From positions 124,001-188,000 of the forward strand of contig NZ_BDCF01000002.1 in the NCBI RefSeq assembly GCF_001613365.1: a DNA stretch of 64,000 nt, read 5' to 3'. A model generated the notes under the pieces. That model made no database searches. It saw only the letters and a program-made list of their open reading frames with translations, and was not told where the DNA came from. Origin of the DNA: Nocardia xishanensis NBRC 101358 (GTDB lineage Bacteria; Actinomycetota; Actinomycetes; Mycobacteriales; Mycobacteriaceae). The stretch's first letter is position 1. Every line of letters begins with the position of its first letter. Positions 46,566 to 56,960 of this stretch are shown here, one piece after another. Made by a program: the position numbers and the translations under genes.

Positions 46566-47525
46566 ATGGCACGCGATCTGACCCAGCGCGAGCTTCTCAC
46601 CGAACTGGAACCCGTCGCCGAGACATGCGTGAACCGCCACCTGTCACTGGCCAAGGACTGGCAGCCGCACGACTACGTGCCGTGGGATCGGGGCCGCAAC
46701 TTCGCCGCCCTGGGCGGAACCGATTGGGAGCCGGAGCAATCCGCGCTCAGCGACGTCGCCAAGGCGGCGATGGTGACCAACCTGCTGACCGAGGACAATC
46801 TGCCCTCCTACCATCGCGAGATCGCCGAGAACTTCTCCCGCGACGGCGCGTGGGGCACCTGGGTTGGCCGTTGGACCGCCGAGGAGATGCGCCACAGCAC
46901 GGTGATCCGCGACTACCTGGTGGTGACGAGGGGCGTGGACCCGGTCGCGCTGGAACAGGCCAGGATGGCACACATGACCAACGGTTTCGACCCCGGCATC
47001 GGGCGCACCGAGGTCGACAGCGGCGCCGGATTCCTGCATTCGGTCGCCTACGTCAGTTTCCAGGAGCTCGCGACCCGCATCACCCACCGCAACACCGGCA
47101 AGGTCTGCCACGATCCGGTCGCCGACCGCATGCTGCAACGCATCGCCGCCGACGAGAACCTGCACATGATCTTCTATCGCACCGTCTGCGCGGCCGCGCT
47201 GGACCTGGTTCCCGACCAGGCCATCGAAGCCATCGACGCCATCGTGGAGAACTTCCAGATGCCCGGTGCGGGCATGCCCGACTTCCGGCGCAACGGCGTG
47301 CTGATGGCCAAACATGGTGTCTACGATCTGCGCCAGCATCTGCAGGAAGTGCTCGAACCGGTGCTGCGGCAGTGGAACATCTTCGAGCGCAACGACTTCG
47401 GGCCGCGCGGCGAAGCCGTCCGGGAACGTCTCGCTGCCTTCCTCGACGACATGCAGCGCGTGCGTATCCCTCGCTTCGAGGAACAGCGTGAACGCGCCCT
47501 CGCGCGGGAGCGGGCCAGGGCCTGA
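46566..47525 (+). CDS. Acyl-ACP desaturase (DesA1/DesA2-like)
   Basis: This 319-residue soluble di-iron desaturase has the ligand motifs EEMRH (106-110) and DENLH (196-200), and the family blocks RGRNFAALGG and LTEDNLPSYHREI. It introduces a double bond into ACP-bound fatty acid, using O2. It is probably co-transcribed with the RafH-like gene 9 bp upstream and ends at a strong stem-loop. Confidence 0.92.
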   Translation: MARDLTQRELLTELEPVAETCVNRHLSLAKDWQPHDYVPWDRGRNFAALGGTDWEPEQSALSDVAKAAMVTNLLTEDNLPSYHREIAENFSRDGAWGTWVGRWTAEEMRHSTVIRDYLVVTRGVDPVALEQARMAHMTNGFDPGIGRTEVDSGAGFLHSVAYVSFQELATRITHRNTGKVCHDPVADRMLQRIAADENLHMIFYRTVCAAALDLVPDQAIEAIDAIVENFQMPGAGMPDFRRNGVLMAKHGVYDLRQHLQEVLEPVLRQWNIFERNDFGPRGEAVRERLAAFLDDMQRVRIPRFEEQRERALARERARA

Positions 47526-47545
47526 ACCGCACTATCGTCACGTCC

Positions 47546-47583
47546 ATGCCGCTGGGCTCGTCTCCCGATGAGCCCAGCGGCAT
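47546..47583. terminator. Strong bidirectional stem-loop
   Basis: ATGCCGCTGGGCTC (47546-47559) pairs perfectly with GAGCCCAGCGGCAT (47570-47583). This 14-bp stem sits between the convergent desaturase and flavin split-barrel genes, followed by TCTCTC on the plus strand. Confidence 0.8.
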
Positions 47584-47647
47584 TCTCTCGTGGGATAACC
47601 GCGCGCAGAGGATGTTTCAACCGCACCTCGGGAGGGCGAAGGACCGA

Positions 47648-48103
47648 TCACAGATCGTCGACGAGCCTGATCCCGGAGACGATCGTCGCCTCGATCTCGA
47701 TCACGCCGTCCATCGGCGCATCGATCCAGGGCTGAAGCAGCTGCTGGTAGCGGGCGAGCCGGGTGGTATCGGTGACCGGGCGCGCGATCCCGGTGACCAC
47801 GACCGACCATCCGGTGCGGCGGTCGAGGTCGATGTCGTCGGCTTCGTAGGCCACCACGATGCCCGCTCGTCGCTGCACGGCGGTGGAGAACTGCGAGGCG
47901 AGCCGGGTGCGCACGATGACCCGCCCGTCGTCGAGCAGATGGTTGACCGGGCGAATCGCGGGCAGCGCGTCGCGGGTGTACACGACCCGCCCGAACGGGA
48001 CTTCCGCGAGCAGCGCCAGCGCCTGCTCGCGATCCAGTTCGACGACGCTGTGTCCGGTTCGCACGGTGGTGGCCGGTTCGGAAGGTCCCACGTGATGCCC
48101 CAT
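47648..48103 (-). CDS. Pyridoxamine-5'-phosphate-oxidase-fold (flavin/F420 split barrel) protein
   Basis: This 151-residue protein has the split-barrel signature VPFGRVVYTRDALPAIRPVNHLLDDG and GWSVVVTGIARPV. Members bind FMN, F420 or heme; mycobacterial relatives such as Rv3129 belong to the DosR regulon. It is divergent from the Acg-family gene, so a shared hypoxia-responsive control region is plausible, though only weak DosR-box-like words (for example GAGGACCAAACGAC near 48190) are visible. Confidence 0.85.
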   Translation of the reverse strand: MGHHVGPSEPATTVRTGHSVVELDREQALALLAEVPFGRVVYTRDALPAIRPVNHLLDDGRVIVRTRLASQFSTAVQRRAGIVVAYEADDIDLDRRTGWSVVVTGIARPVTDTTRLARYQQLLQPWIDAPMDGVIEIEATIVSGIRLVDDL

Positions 48104-48291
48104 CCGTTCGCGCGTGTGATCACCTCGATGCTGGTCGTTTCATGCCACCAGCTGGTCCGAAAGCCTTCTAGGGTCGAAGGTCGTTTGCGCGGAGGACCAA
48201 ACGACTGTCTCGCAGGGAATGTGACGATCGGCCCCGCAGGAGCGGCACAATGGCCGTCTCGATCCCCGCGCGCCGCGCCGACACTGGAATC

Positions 48292-49380
48292 ATGACCGAC
48301 AGCACCGCACCTCCCGCATCCTCCGTGCCGGATACGCCCACCCTGCTGGCGGCGCTGCAGCTGGCCGCCCGCGCCCCCTCGGTGCACAACTCCCAGCCCT
48401 GGCGCTGGGAGTTCGACGGCACCCGGCTCGACCTGTTCCGCGACGACGACCGGCTGCTGACCGCCGCCGATCCGCAAGGCCGCCAGCTGGTGATCAGCTG
48501 CGGCGCGATGCTGCACCATATGCGCACCGCTCTCGCCGCCCGCGGCTGGCACACCGACACCCAGCGTGTCCCCGTCGCGACCCGGCCGGACCTGCTGGCC
48601 ACCATCACCTTCCGCGCCTGGCCCGACCCGCCCGCGGGCGTCATGACCCGCGCGCAGGCCATCGAGCGCCGTCACACCGATCGGCTGCCGATGATTCCGC
48701 CGCCGAGACTGGGCGAGCTGGTGCACACCGCGCGGATGCTGGCCAGCCCGCACGACGTCGAACTCGACGTCCTCGACGACAGCGCGCGCCCGTTGCTGGC
48801 GGCCGCCTCCGAGCACGCCGACGCCAACCGCCGCTACGACATGGATTACCAGACCGAATTACATTGGTGGGCAGGACATTCCGGCACGAACGAAGGAGTG
48901 CCCGGCACGGCGCTGGCCTCCGACGCCGAAGCCGCACACGTGCCGATCGCCCGCAAGTTCCCTTCCGCGGCGCATGCCCGACGCCGCGGCGACATCCACG
49001 ATCAAGCCGCGCTGCTGGTGCTCAGCTCGCCCGGCCACACCGTCTCCGACTGGCTTCACGTCGGCGAAGCCCTTTCCGCGGTGCTGCTCGAATGCACCTC
49101 GATGGGGTTGGCGACCTGCGCGCTGACCCATATCACCGAGCTGCCCGCCGCCCGTGAGTCGATCCGCGGGGCGCTCACCCGCGCGGGCATTCCGCAGGTC
49201 GTCCTCCGTGTCGGCGCCGCACCCGCCGAAACCACCGAGCAACCGCCGACCCCGCGACGCCCGGTCAACGAGATTCTCACCGTCCGCGACCACCCGGCAT
49301 CGCCTGCGGGCGGATCTCACACGCGGTCGCCGGACGGCGACAGGACGAACGTCACCATGTCGCGGCCGGGGCCGTTGTAG
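48292..49380 (+). CDS. Acg-family FMN-binding nitroreductase-like protein
   Basis: This 362-residue protein matches the Acg group (Rv2032, Rv3127, Rv3131): AARAPSVHNSQPWRWEFDG near the N-terminus, ISCGAMLHHMRTAL, RRHTDRLPM and a C-terminal GEALSAVLLECTSMGLATC. These proteins have two fused nitroreductase folds with an FMN pocket that is often covered by a lid, and they accumulate in dormant mycobacteria. ATG 48292 is preferred over ATG 48250. Confidence 0.9.
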   Translation: MTDSTAPPASSVPDTPTLLAALQLAARAPSVHNSQPWRWEFDGTRLDLFRDDDRLLTAADPQGRQLVISCGAMLHHMRTALAARGWHTDTQRVPVATRPDLLATITFRAWPDPPAGVMTRAQAIERRHTDRLPMIPPPRLGELVHTARMLASPHDVELDVLDDSARPLLAAASEHADANRRYDMDYQTELHWWAGHSGTNEGVPGTALASDAEAAHVPIARKFPSAAHARRRGDIHDQAALLVLSSPGHTVSDWLHVGEALSAVLLECTSMGLATCALTHITELPAARESIRGALTRAGIPQVVLRVGAAPAETTEQPPTPRRPVNEILTVRDHPASPAGGSHTRSPDGDRTNVTMSRPGPL

Positions 49381-49500
49381 CCGCGCACCGGTTCGCCGAC
49401 CTCGAATCCCATCGCTTCGTGGAAGGCGATGGAGCCGGTGTTGCGCCCAGCTCGCCATCGCACTCGGCGACGAGGCTGGTGGCGGCGAAATGATCGACCC
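49317..49500 (-). pseudogene. GNAT acetyltransferase remnant
   Basis: The minus strand encodes NTGSIAFHEAMGFEVGEP and YNGPGRDMVTFVLSP, the typical C-terminal end of a GNAT enzyme. Directly upstream, in another frame, WVDHFAATSLVAECDGELG resembles a GNAT N-terminal strand, so the acetyl-CoA-binding middle has been deleted and the frame lost. It overlaps the 3' end of the Acg-family gene. Confidence 0.6.
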
Positions 49501-49535
49501 AGCCGCCGGTTCCCGCCCATCGACCAGCGGTGCGG

Positions 49536-50015
49536 TCAGCGTCCGTGGGATCGCTCGCCGCGCAAGGTGGTGACGATGCTCGAGGCCGTTGCTACGGGTT
49601 TGCCGTCGGCGCGGGTGACTTCGCACGCGTAGTGGGTGAGGGTGCGGCCGGTGTGCACGGCGCGGGCGGTGGCGCGCAGGGTGTCGCGCCAGACCGGGCG
49701 CAGGAACACCGTGCGCAGTTCGATGGTGGTGAACGATTCACCGGTCTGCACGAGGGTGGAGTGGGCGGTGCCGATCGCGGCGTCGGCGAGTTCGGTGATC
49801 AGTCCGCCGTGCACGGTGCCTTGCTGGTTGCCGTGAACGTCGGCGTCTACTTTCAGTTCGACCGTGGCGCAACCGGATTCGATTTCGACCAGTTCGATGC
49901 CGAGTGTTCGCGAGATGGCGGTGGGGTAGCGGAATCCGCATTCCGCGCCATCGGTGGGGAGTCCGGCGATGTGGCGGCGCAGGAACTCGAGAACCGGCAG
50001 CGGTGTCGTTGTCAT
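49536..50015 (-). CDS. PaaI-type hotdog thioesterase
   Basis: This 159-residue hotdog-fold protein has the PaaI motif GTVHGGLITELADAAIG and strands VELKVDADVHGN and RPVWRDTLRATARAV. It should hydrolyse acyl- or aryl-CoA thioesters. ATG 50015 is used; an upstream start at 50036 is also in frame. It is divergent from the MocR gene across a 12-bp inverted repeat and may be its target. Confidence 0.88.
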   Translation of the reverse strand: MTTTPLPVLEFLRRHIAGLPTDGAECGFRYPTAISRTLGIELVEIESGCATVELKVDADVHGNQQGTVHGGLITELADAAIGTAHSTLVQTGESFTTIELRTVFLRPVWRDTLRATARAVHTGRTLTHYACEVTRADGKPVATASSIVTTLRGERSHGR

Positions 50016-50037
50016 GGCTGACGACCGTAGGAACACG

Positions 50038-50072
50038 ACCTAGGACAATCAAGAAATTGTCCTAGGTACAGT
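50038..50072. promoter_or_regulatory. MocR operator and leaderless promoter
   Basis: ACCTAGGACAAT (50038-50049) and ATTGTCCTAGGT (50056-50067) form a perfect 12-bp inverted repeat with a six-base centre. A TACAGT -10 hexamer (50067-50072) ends six bases before the GTG start of the MocR gene, implying a leaderless transcript whose promoter is covered by the operator. Confidence 0.8.
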
Positions 50073-50078
50073 CGGTGG

Positions 50079-51407
50079 GTGCAGTCGTACGCCGACATCG
50101 CCGCGCAGGTGGCCGCCCAGATCCGTGCCGGACGCTTGGCCCCGGGCGACCGTCTGCCCACGCACCGCGCGCTGGCTGCCGAATGGGGCGTGGCGATCGC
50201 CACCGCGACCCGGGTCTTCGCCGAGTTGAAACGCCTCGGTCTTGTGGTGGGCGAGCCGGGCCGCGGCAGTTTCGTGCGCGATCGTTCGATCCGGCTGGTG
50301 CCGCCGGAGTACGGCCCCGGACCCGACACCGTCTACGCCGATCTCTCGGTCACACAGCCGCTCTCGCCGCGCCGGGCCGAACTGTTGCGGACCGCGTTGC
50401 GTGATCTGGCGTGCGCCGGTGACCTGGACGCGCTGTTGCGTCAACAGCCTCCCGGCGGACGGCCCGCCGACCGTGCCGTGGCGGCCGAATTCCTGGGCTC
50501 GCGCGGCATCGATGCCGAGGCCGATCGAGTGTTTCTCACCGCAGGTGTTCAGCACGGGTTGGATCTGGTTGCGCGAGCGGCACTCTCACCCGGCGACGTG
50601 GTCGCTGTCGACGCGTTGACCTATCCGGGGTTCAAGATGCTGGCCCACGCGCACCGGCTGCACCTCGCGCCGATCCCCGTCGGCCCGGACGGGCCGGATC
50701 TGGACGCGATGGAGGAGCTGTGCCTGCGACGGCGGGTGCGGGCGGTGTACACGATGCCGACGCTGCACAATCCGCTGGGCTGGGTGCTCGGCGAGCAGGC
50801 GCGTGACCGGCTGGTGCGTATCGCCCGTGCCAACGACCTGATTCTCATCGAGGACGCGGCGTACGCGTTTCTCGCCGAACCCGCTCCCGCGCCGCTGGTT
50901 TCGCGGGCGCCGGAACGCACGTATCGGCTGTCGAGCCTGTCCAAGAGCGTGGCGGCGGGTCTGCGTTTCGGGTTGCTGGTCACCCCGCCGTCGGGCCGGG
51001 CCACGATGAAGCACACGCTCCGTGTGCACATGGCCAGCCCGCCCGGCCTCGTCGCGGCGGTCGCTGCCGGGTGGTTGGCGGACGGCACGGTGGACGCATT
51101 GGAAGACGCCGCTCGCCGCAGCGCCGAGGAGCGTCAGCGTGTGCTGCGCGCCGAACTCCACGACATGGATCTCATCGCCCACCCGCGGTCCTACTTCGCC
51201 TGGCTGCCGATCGATCCGCAACAGCGCATGGACCGGGTGGCCGCGGAACTGTCGCGGCGCGGTGTGCGGATCTGCACGGCCGAGATGTTCGCGACCACAC
51301 CGCATGTCCGGCACGGGGTGCGGATCGCGGTGGGATCACCGCTGGCCGAACTGCCCGCGGCGCTCGCCGCCGTGCGCGACGCTCTCGACGCCGTGCCACT
51401 GGGCTGA
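50079..51407 (+). CDS. MocR/GntR-type regulator with aminotransferase domain
   Basis: This 442-residue protein joins a GntR winged helix (residues 1-70, with RLPTHRALAAEWGVA) to a class I aminotransferase-like domain. The PLP lysine is K289 in LSSLSKSVAAG, and TMPTLHNPLG is the substrate-pocket segment. MocR proteins sense PLP or amino compounds rather than transaminate. The operator at 50038 suggests autoregulation and control of the divergent thioesterase gene. Confidence 0.9.
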   Translation: MQSYADIAAQVAAQIRAGRLAPGDRLPTHRALAAEWGVAIATATRVFAELKRLGLVVGEPGRGSFVRDRSIRLVPPEYGPGPDTVYADLSVTQPLSPRRAELLRTALRDLACAGDLDALLRQQPPGGRPADRAVAAEFLGSRGIDAEADRVFLTAGVQHGLDLVARAALSPGDVVAVDALTYPGFKMLAHAHRLHLAPIPVGPDGPDLDAMEELCLRRRVRAVYTMPTLHNPLGWVLGEQARDRLVRIARANDLILIEDAAYAFLAEPAPAPLVSRAPERTYRLSSLSKSVAAGLRFGLLVTPPSGRATMKHTLRVHMASPPGLVAAVAAGWLADGTVDALEDAARRSAEERQRVLRAELHDMDLIAHPRSYFAWLPIDPQQRMDRVAAELSRRGVRICTAEMFATTPHVRHGVRIAVGSPLAELPAALAAVRDALDAVPLG

Positions 51408-51491
51408 CCAGCGATCCTCGCCGCCAGAAGAGATCCGGGCCACGCACGGCCGAGGCGCCGCGCCCAGCTTCGGCCCGGTTATCCCGCTCAC

Positions 51492-51518
51492 ATAATTGGT
51501 ATCTCGCATGCGAATTAT
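51492..51518. promoter_or_regulatory. Candidate NsrR binding site
   Basis: ATAATT (51492-51497) and AATTAT (51513-51518) form an AT-rich inverted repeat with a 15-bp spacer in an otherwise GC-rich region, 14 bp upstream of the nsrR start. This suits an autoregulatory NsrR site controlling the nsrR-hmp operon. Confidence 0.6.
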
Positions 51519-51532
51519 CGTAGGTTCAAGGC

Positions 51533-52006
51533 ATGCAGCTCACCCGCTTCACCGACCTCGGACTCCGAGTCGTCATGCGATTGGCGGTGGCAGAGGAGGG
51601 TGTTCGCCCGGGAAGCCGCGAGATCGCCGAGGAATTGTCGGTGTCCTACACCCACGCGGCGAAAGTGATCACCCGGCTCGGCGAGCTCGGCGTCGTCGAC
51701 GCGCGCCGCGGCCGCAGCGGTGGGCTGGCAATCACCGAGCTCGGCCGCACCGCCACCGTCGGCTGGCTGGCGCGCCGCCTCGAGGGCGAAGCCGAAGTGG
51801 TCGAATGCGACGGAGCCATCCCATGCCCGCTGCGCTCGGGCTGCCGGTTGCGCTCGGCACTGCGCCGCGCCCAGCAAGCGTTCTTCGAATCCCTCGACGC
51901 ACTCACCATCGAAGACCTCACCCGAAACCCCACCGGCACAGTACTTCTCGCCCTTCCCCGGATCGGCGGCGCCGACACACAGATTTCAGCAACGAACGGA
52001 GAATGA
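51533..52006 (+). CDS. nsrR: Rrf2-family nitric-oxide sensor NsrR
   Basis: This 157-residue Rrf2 regulator has an N-terminal winged helix (TDLGLRVVMRLA, YTHAAKVITRLGELG, GRSGGLAI) and three cysteines C92, C98 and C104 spaced C-x5-C-x5-C, the NsrR arrangement that holds an NO-sensitive Fe-S cluster. The flavohemoprotein gene starts one base after its stop, so the two form an operon and NO should relieve repression. Confidence 0.92.
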   Translation: MQLTRFTDLGLRVVMRLAVAEEGVRPGSREIAEELSVSYTHAAKVITRLGELGVVDARRGRSGGLAITELGRTATVGWLARRLEGEAEVVECDGAIPCPLRSGCRLRSALRRAQQAFFESLDALTIEDLTRNPTGTVLLALPRIGGADTQISATNGE

Positions 52007-52007
52007 C

Positions 52008-53231
52008 ATGCTCTCGGCCACCTCGAAGGAGACGATCCGCGCCACCCTGCCCGCGGTAGGTGCGGCCATCGACGACATCACGACGCTGTTCTACCGCAAG
52101 ATGTTCACCGCCCACCCCGAACTCGAACGCGACCTGTTCAATCGCGGCAACCAGAAGCAGGGCGGCCAGCAGAAAGCGCTCGCAGGCTCCATCGCCGCCT
52201 TCGCGGCGCTGCAACTCGAACCCGACCAGGCACGCGTCGACCTCATCCTCTCGCGCATCGCGAACAAGCACGCCTCCCTCGGCGTCAAGCCCGACCAATA
52301 CCAGATCGTGCACAAATACCTGTTCGAAGCCATCGTCGAAGTACTCGGCGCCGCCGTCACCGCCGAAGTCGCCACGGCATGGGACGAGCTGTACTGGCTG
52401 ATGGCCGAGACGCTGATCGCGATGGAAGCGGGCCTCTACCGGTCCGCCGGTGTCGCGGCGGGCGACGTCTGGCGCAAGGTGCTGGTGCGCGAGCGGCGCC
52501 ACGAATCCGCCGACACGGTCTCCTTCGTGCTCACCTCGATCGACGGCACACCGCTGCCGTCCTTCTCGCCGGGACAGTACCTCTCGGTCGGCGTGCACCT
52601 CGAAGACGGCGCCCGCCAGATCCGCCAGTACAGCCTGTCCTCGGCGCCGTCGAACGCCGACTGGCGCATCACCGTCAAACGCGTCGACGCCAAGACCCTG
52701 CCCGACGGCTCACAGGCACCCGCCGGTGAAGTGTCGAACTTCCTGTACCGCAACGTCTTCGAGGGCGACGTGCTCGAGGTGACCACCCCGTTCGGCGATC
52801 TGGTGCTCCAGGACGACGACGCGCCGCTGCTGCTGATCTCCGCTGGCATCGGATGCACACCGATGATGGGAATGCTCAGCCACCTCGCCGACACCGCCGA
52901 CCCCCGCGCGATCTCGGTGCTGCACGCCGACCGCTCGCCCAGCAGCCACGCCCACCGCGCGGAACTGGCCGAACTCGTCGACCGTCTGCCGTTCGCGGTC
53001 ATGCACCGCTGGTACGAGGACCTCGGCGCCCGCAGCCCCGAGGACCGGCTCCGCGAAGGTCGCGCCGATCTCGGTGAGATCACCATCGCCGCAGACACCC
53101 GCGCCTACCTGTGCGGTCCGCTGCCCTTCATGCTCGGCATGCGCGAGGCACTGCTGAAGAAGGGCGTCGCGGCGCAGAACATCCACTACGAGGTCTTCGG
53201 GCCGGACAGCTGGGCTGCTGCTCCCGCGTAA
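52008..53231 (+). CDS. hmp: Flavohemoprotein, nitric oxide dioxygenase
   Basis: This 407-residue protein has a globin domain (1-140, with proximal histidine context QIVHKYLFEAIV), an FAD domain (RQYSLSSAPSN) and an NAD-binding domain (ISAGIGCTPMMGML, AYLCGPLPFM). It oxidises NO to nitrate with O2 and NADH. GGAG at 51999-52002 precedes ATG 52008. The coupling to nsrR defines a classic NO-detoxification operon. Confidence 0.95.
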   Translation: MLSATSKETIRATLPAVGAAIDDITTLFYRKMFTAHPELERDLFNRGNQKQGGQQKALAGSIAAFAALQLEPDQARVDLILSRIANKHASLGVKPDQYQIVHKYLFEAIVEVLGAAVTAEVATAWDELYWLMAETLIAMEAGLYRSAGVAAGDVWRKVLVRERRHESADTVSFVLTSIDGTPLPSFSPGQYLSVGVHLEDGARQIRQYSLSSAPSNADWRITVKRVDAKTLPDGSQAPAGEVSNFLYRNVFEGDVLEVTTPFGDLVLQDDDAPLLLISAGIGCTPMMGMLSHLADTADPRAISVLHADRSPSSHAHRAELAELVDRLPFAVMHRWYEDLGARSPEDRLREGRADLGEITIAADTRAYLCGPLPFMLGMREALLKKGVAAQNIHYEVFGPDSWAAAPA

Positions 53232-53343
53232 TCCGCTGTGGCAGGGGCGGATTCGGCCGCTGGAACTCGCTGTCGTGTGGTTCCGGGCCGGATTCGCCCC
53301 ACTCGGTCGCGCCGGATCGCCGGGAACCCGCGACCTCGGGCTG

Positions 53344-53379
53344 GTGACAGTGGTCCCAGCGATTGCAGGCATTCGTCCC
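53344..53379. promoter_or_regulatory. Weak tandem DosR-box-like words
   Basis: GTGACAGTGGTCCC (53344-53357) and CAGGCATTCGTCCC (53366-53379) match the core GGGACTWWAGTCCC of the mycobacterial dormancy box at about 10 and 9 of 14 positions, 22 bp apart. DosR sites often come in such pairs, and the next gene encodes a universal stress protein. Confidence 0.35.
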
Positions 53380-53419
53380 TGGCCGAACCCGCTCCGCACA
53401 GCCAAGCTGTGAGTAAGGG

Positions 53420-53444
53420 TGTTGCCCACCGGGCAACACTTTTC
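53420..53444. terminator. Stem-loop with short T-run upstream of the stress-protein gene
   Basis: GTGTTGCCC (53420-53428) pairs perfectly with GGGCAACAC (53432-53440), followed by TTTT. It may terminate hmp readthrough or act in the leader of the stress-protein gene, whose ATG is 21 bp further on. Confidence 0.6.
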
Positions 53445-53464
53445 GTACTGGGAAAGGATCCGAC

Positions 53465-54355
53465 ATGACCGAAGACACCTTCCCCGCCGACCGGCCGGTC
53501 CTCGTCGCGGTCGACGGCTCGGCGAGTTCGTACCAGGCCGCCGCGTGGGCCGCGGTCGACGCGGTCACACACGGGACCAGGCTCCACGTGCTCACCTCGG
53601 TGGCGCTGATCGGCGGAATCGGACCGGCGATGAGCCTGCCAGAGGCGGAGATGACGTGGTTGCGCACCGACGGCGAGCGGATCGCGACCGAAGCCGCGCG
53701 CATCGCACGAGAGGCGGTGCAGGGCGTGGAACTGGAGCTCACCACCGAGGTCACCTTCGACCTGCCGATCCCCACCCTCATCGAACGATCCAAAACCGTG
53801 CGCACCCTGGTCGTCGGCAGCCGCGGACTCGGCGCATTCCAGCGCGGCGTGCTCGGCTCGGTCAGCACCGCGGTAGCCAGGCACGCGCACTGCCCGGTGG
53901 CGGTCGTCCACGACCGTTCCGCGACCGACGCGGTGTCACTGACCAAGCCGGTCCTCGTCGGCGTCGACGGCAGCGAGAACAGCGTGCCCGCCGTGCGGTA
54001 CGCCTTCGACCAAGCCGCCCGCCGCAAAGTCGAACTGGTGGCCCTGCACGCGTGGCGCGACACCAGCAGCATCGATCTGCCCGCGCCGGAATGGGATTCG
54101 ATCCGGGAGACCGAGCGCGCTGCGCTGGCCGAGCGGCTGGCCGGCTTCGGCGAGGAATACCCCGATGTGACCGTGCGCCGAATCGTGGTGCCGGACCGAC
54201 CGGTTCGCGCGCTGCTCGAAGCGTCGGCCGACGCCCAGCTGGTAGTGATCGGCAGCCACGGCCGCGGCGGCTTCTCCGGCATGCTGCTCGGATCCACCAG
54301 CAACGCACTGCTGCACGTCGTCGAATGCCCGATCGTGGTACTGCGGCAACGGTGA
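53465..54355 (+). CDS. Universal stress protein, two UspA domains
   Basis: This 296-residue protein contains two tandem UspA domains. Each begins with a PVLVAVDGS or PVLVGVDGS strand and ends with an ATP-binding loop (GSRGLGAFQRGVLGS; GSHGRGGFSGMLLGS). Double-domain proteins of this type, such as Rv2623, are DosR-regulated in mycobacteria. GAAAGGA precedes the ATG. It is convergent with devS, 9 bp away. Confidence 0.92.
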   Translation: MTEDTFPADRPVLVAVDGSASSYQAAAWAAVDAVTHGTRLHVLTSVALIGGIGPAMSLPEAEMTWLRTDGERIATEAARIAREAVQGVELELTTEVTFDLPIPTLIERSKTVRTLVVGSRGLGAFQRGVLGSVSTAVARHAHCPVAVVHDRSATDAVSLTKPVLVGVDGSENSVPAVRYAFDQAARRKVELVALHAWRDTSSIDLPAPEWDSIRETERAALAERLAGFGEEYPDVTVRRIVVPDRPVRALLEASADAQLVVIGSHGRGGFSGMLLGSTSNALLHVVECPIVVLRQR

Positions 54356-54364
54356 ACCCGACGA

Positions 54365-56122
<1,758 letters not shown>

Positions 56123-56168
56123 TCATGATCGTGGACCAGCGCATCGCCGGTGATCGGACGGCCGGCGC

Positions 56169-56810
56169 CTATCGGTCGAAATCTTCGAGTTTGGACGCGA
56201 TGACCGCCGCCTGTGTGCGCCGTTCGACCCCCAGTTTGGCCAGCAAGCGGGAAACGTAGTTCTTGACCGTCTTCTCCGCGAGAAACATCCGGCCCGCGAT
56301 CTGCCTGTTCGTCAGCCCCTCGCCGAGCAGCGCGAGCAACGTGCGTTCCTGCGCGGTCAGCGTCGCCAGCGGACCGCTCTTCGCTTCCGCCTCGGAACGG
56401 AGCTTGGCCATCAACGCCGCGGCCGCCCGATTGTCCAGCAACGACTTGCCCGCCCCGACATCGCGAATCGCATCGATCAGCTCGAGGCTCTTGATGTCCT
56501 TGACGACATAGCCGCTCGCACCGGCCAGGATCGCGTCGAGCATCGCCTGCTCATCGGTGAACGAGGTCAGGATCAGGCAACGCAGATCCAGGTCCGCCGA
56601 CAGCAGTTCACGGCACAGCTCGATCCCGTTGCCGTCGGGCAGCAACACGTCCAGCACGGCTACGTCGGGTCGCAAAGAGGGAATCCGGGCCAGGGCCTGC
56701 GCGCAGGTACCCGCCTCACCGACGACCTCGAGATCCGGCTCGAGGTCGATGAGATCGCCGACTCCACGGCGCACGATCTCGTGATCGTCGACCAGGAACA
56801 CCTTGACCAT
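56169..56810 (-). CDS. devR: Hypoxia/NO response regulator DevR (DosR)
   Basis: This 213-residue NarL-type regulator is very similar to mycobacterial DevR, with the same numbering: phospho-acceptor D54 in [12 protein letters not shown] and K104 in GYVVKDIK. The C-terminal LuxR helix-turn-helix reads [20 protein letters not shown]. It should activate the dormancy regulon, including itself; a DosR box lies about 85 bp upstream of the start. It forms an operon with devS. Confidence 0.96.
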   Translation of the reverse strand: MVKVFLVDDHEIVRRGVGDLIDLEPDLEVVGEAGTCAQALARIPSLRPDVAVLDVLLPDGNGIELCRELLSADLDLRCLILTSFTDEQAMLDAILAGASGYVVKDIKSLELIDAIRDVGAGKSLLDNRAAAALMAKLRSEAEAKSGPLATLTAQERTLLALLGEGLTNRQIAGRMFLAEKTVKNYVSRLLAKLGVERRTQAAVIASKLEDFDR

Positions 56811-56892
56811 GACTTCGTAGCCCTCTCCGTCGCGGCGTTGCCCTCAGCCTACGGGCTCGCCTACCCGGCCCGACGACGCAGTGGGCCTCTGC

Positions 56893-56913
56893 TTCGAGGA
56901 CGAAAGTCCCTCA
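56893..56913. promoter_or_regulatory. Dormancy (DosR) box upstream of devR
   Basis: The core AGGACGAAAGTCCC matches the mycobacterial consensus GGGACTWWAGTCCC at 12 of 14 positions, with TTC- and -TCA flanks as in TTS-NSAA. It lies between the devR start and the preceding gene and implies DevR autoregulation. Confidence 0.75.
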
Positions 56914-56960
56914 TCGATCTTGTCGAGTTCGCCGCCTCCATCCCTGAATGCGAGCGCCTG

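Noticed and set aside
48170..48205. DosR-box-like words between the split-barrel and Acg genes
   Set aside because: The best word (GAGGACCAAACGAC) lacks the second half-site AGTCCC, so I did not list it as a site.
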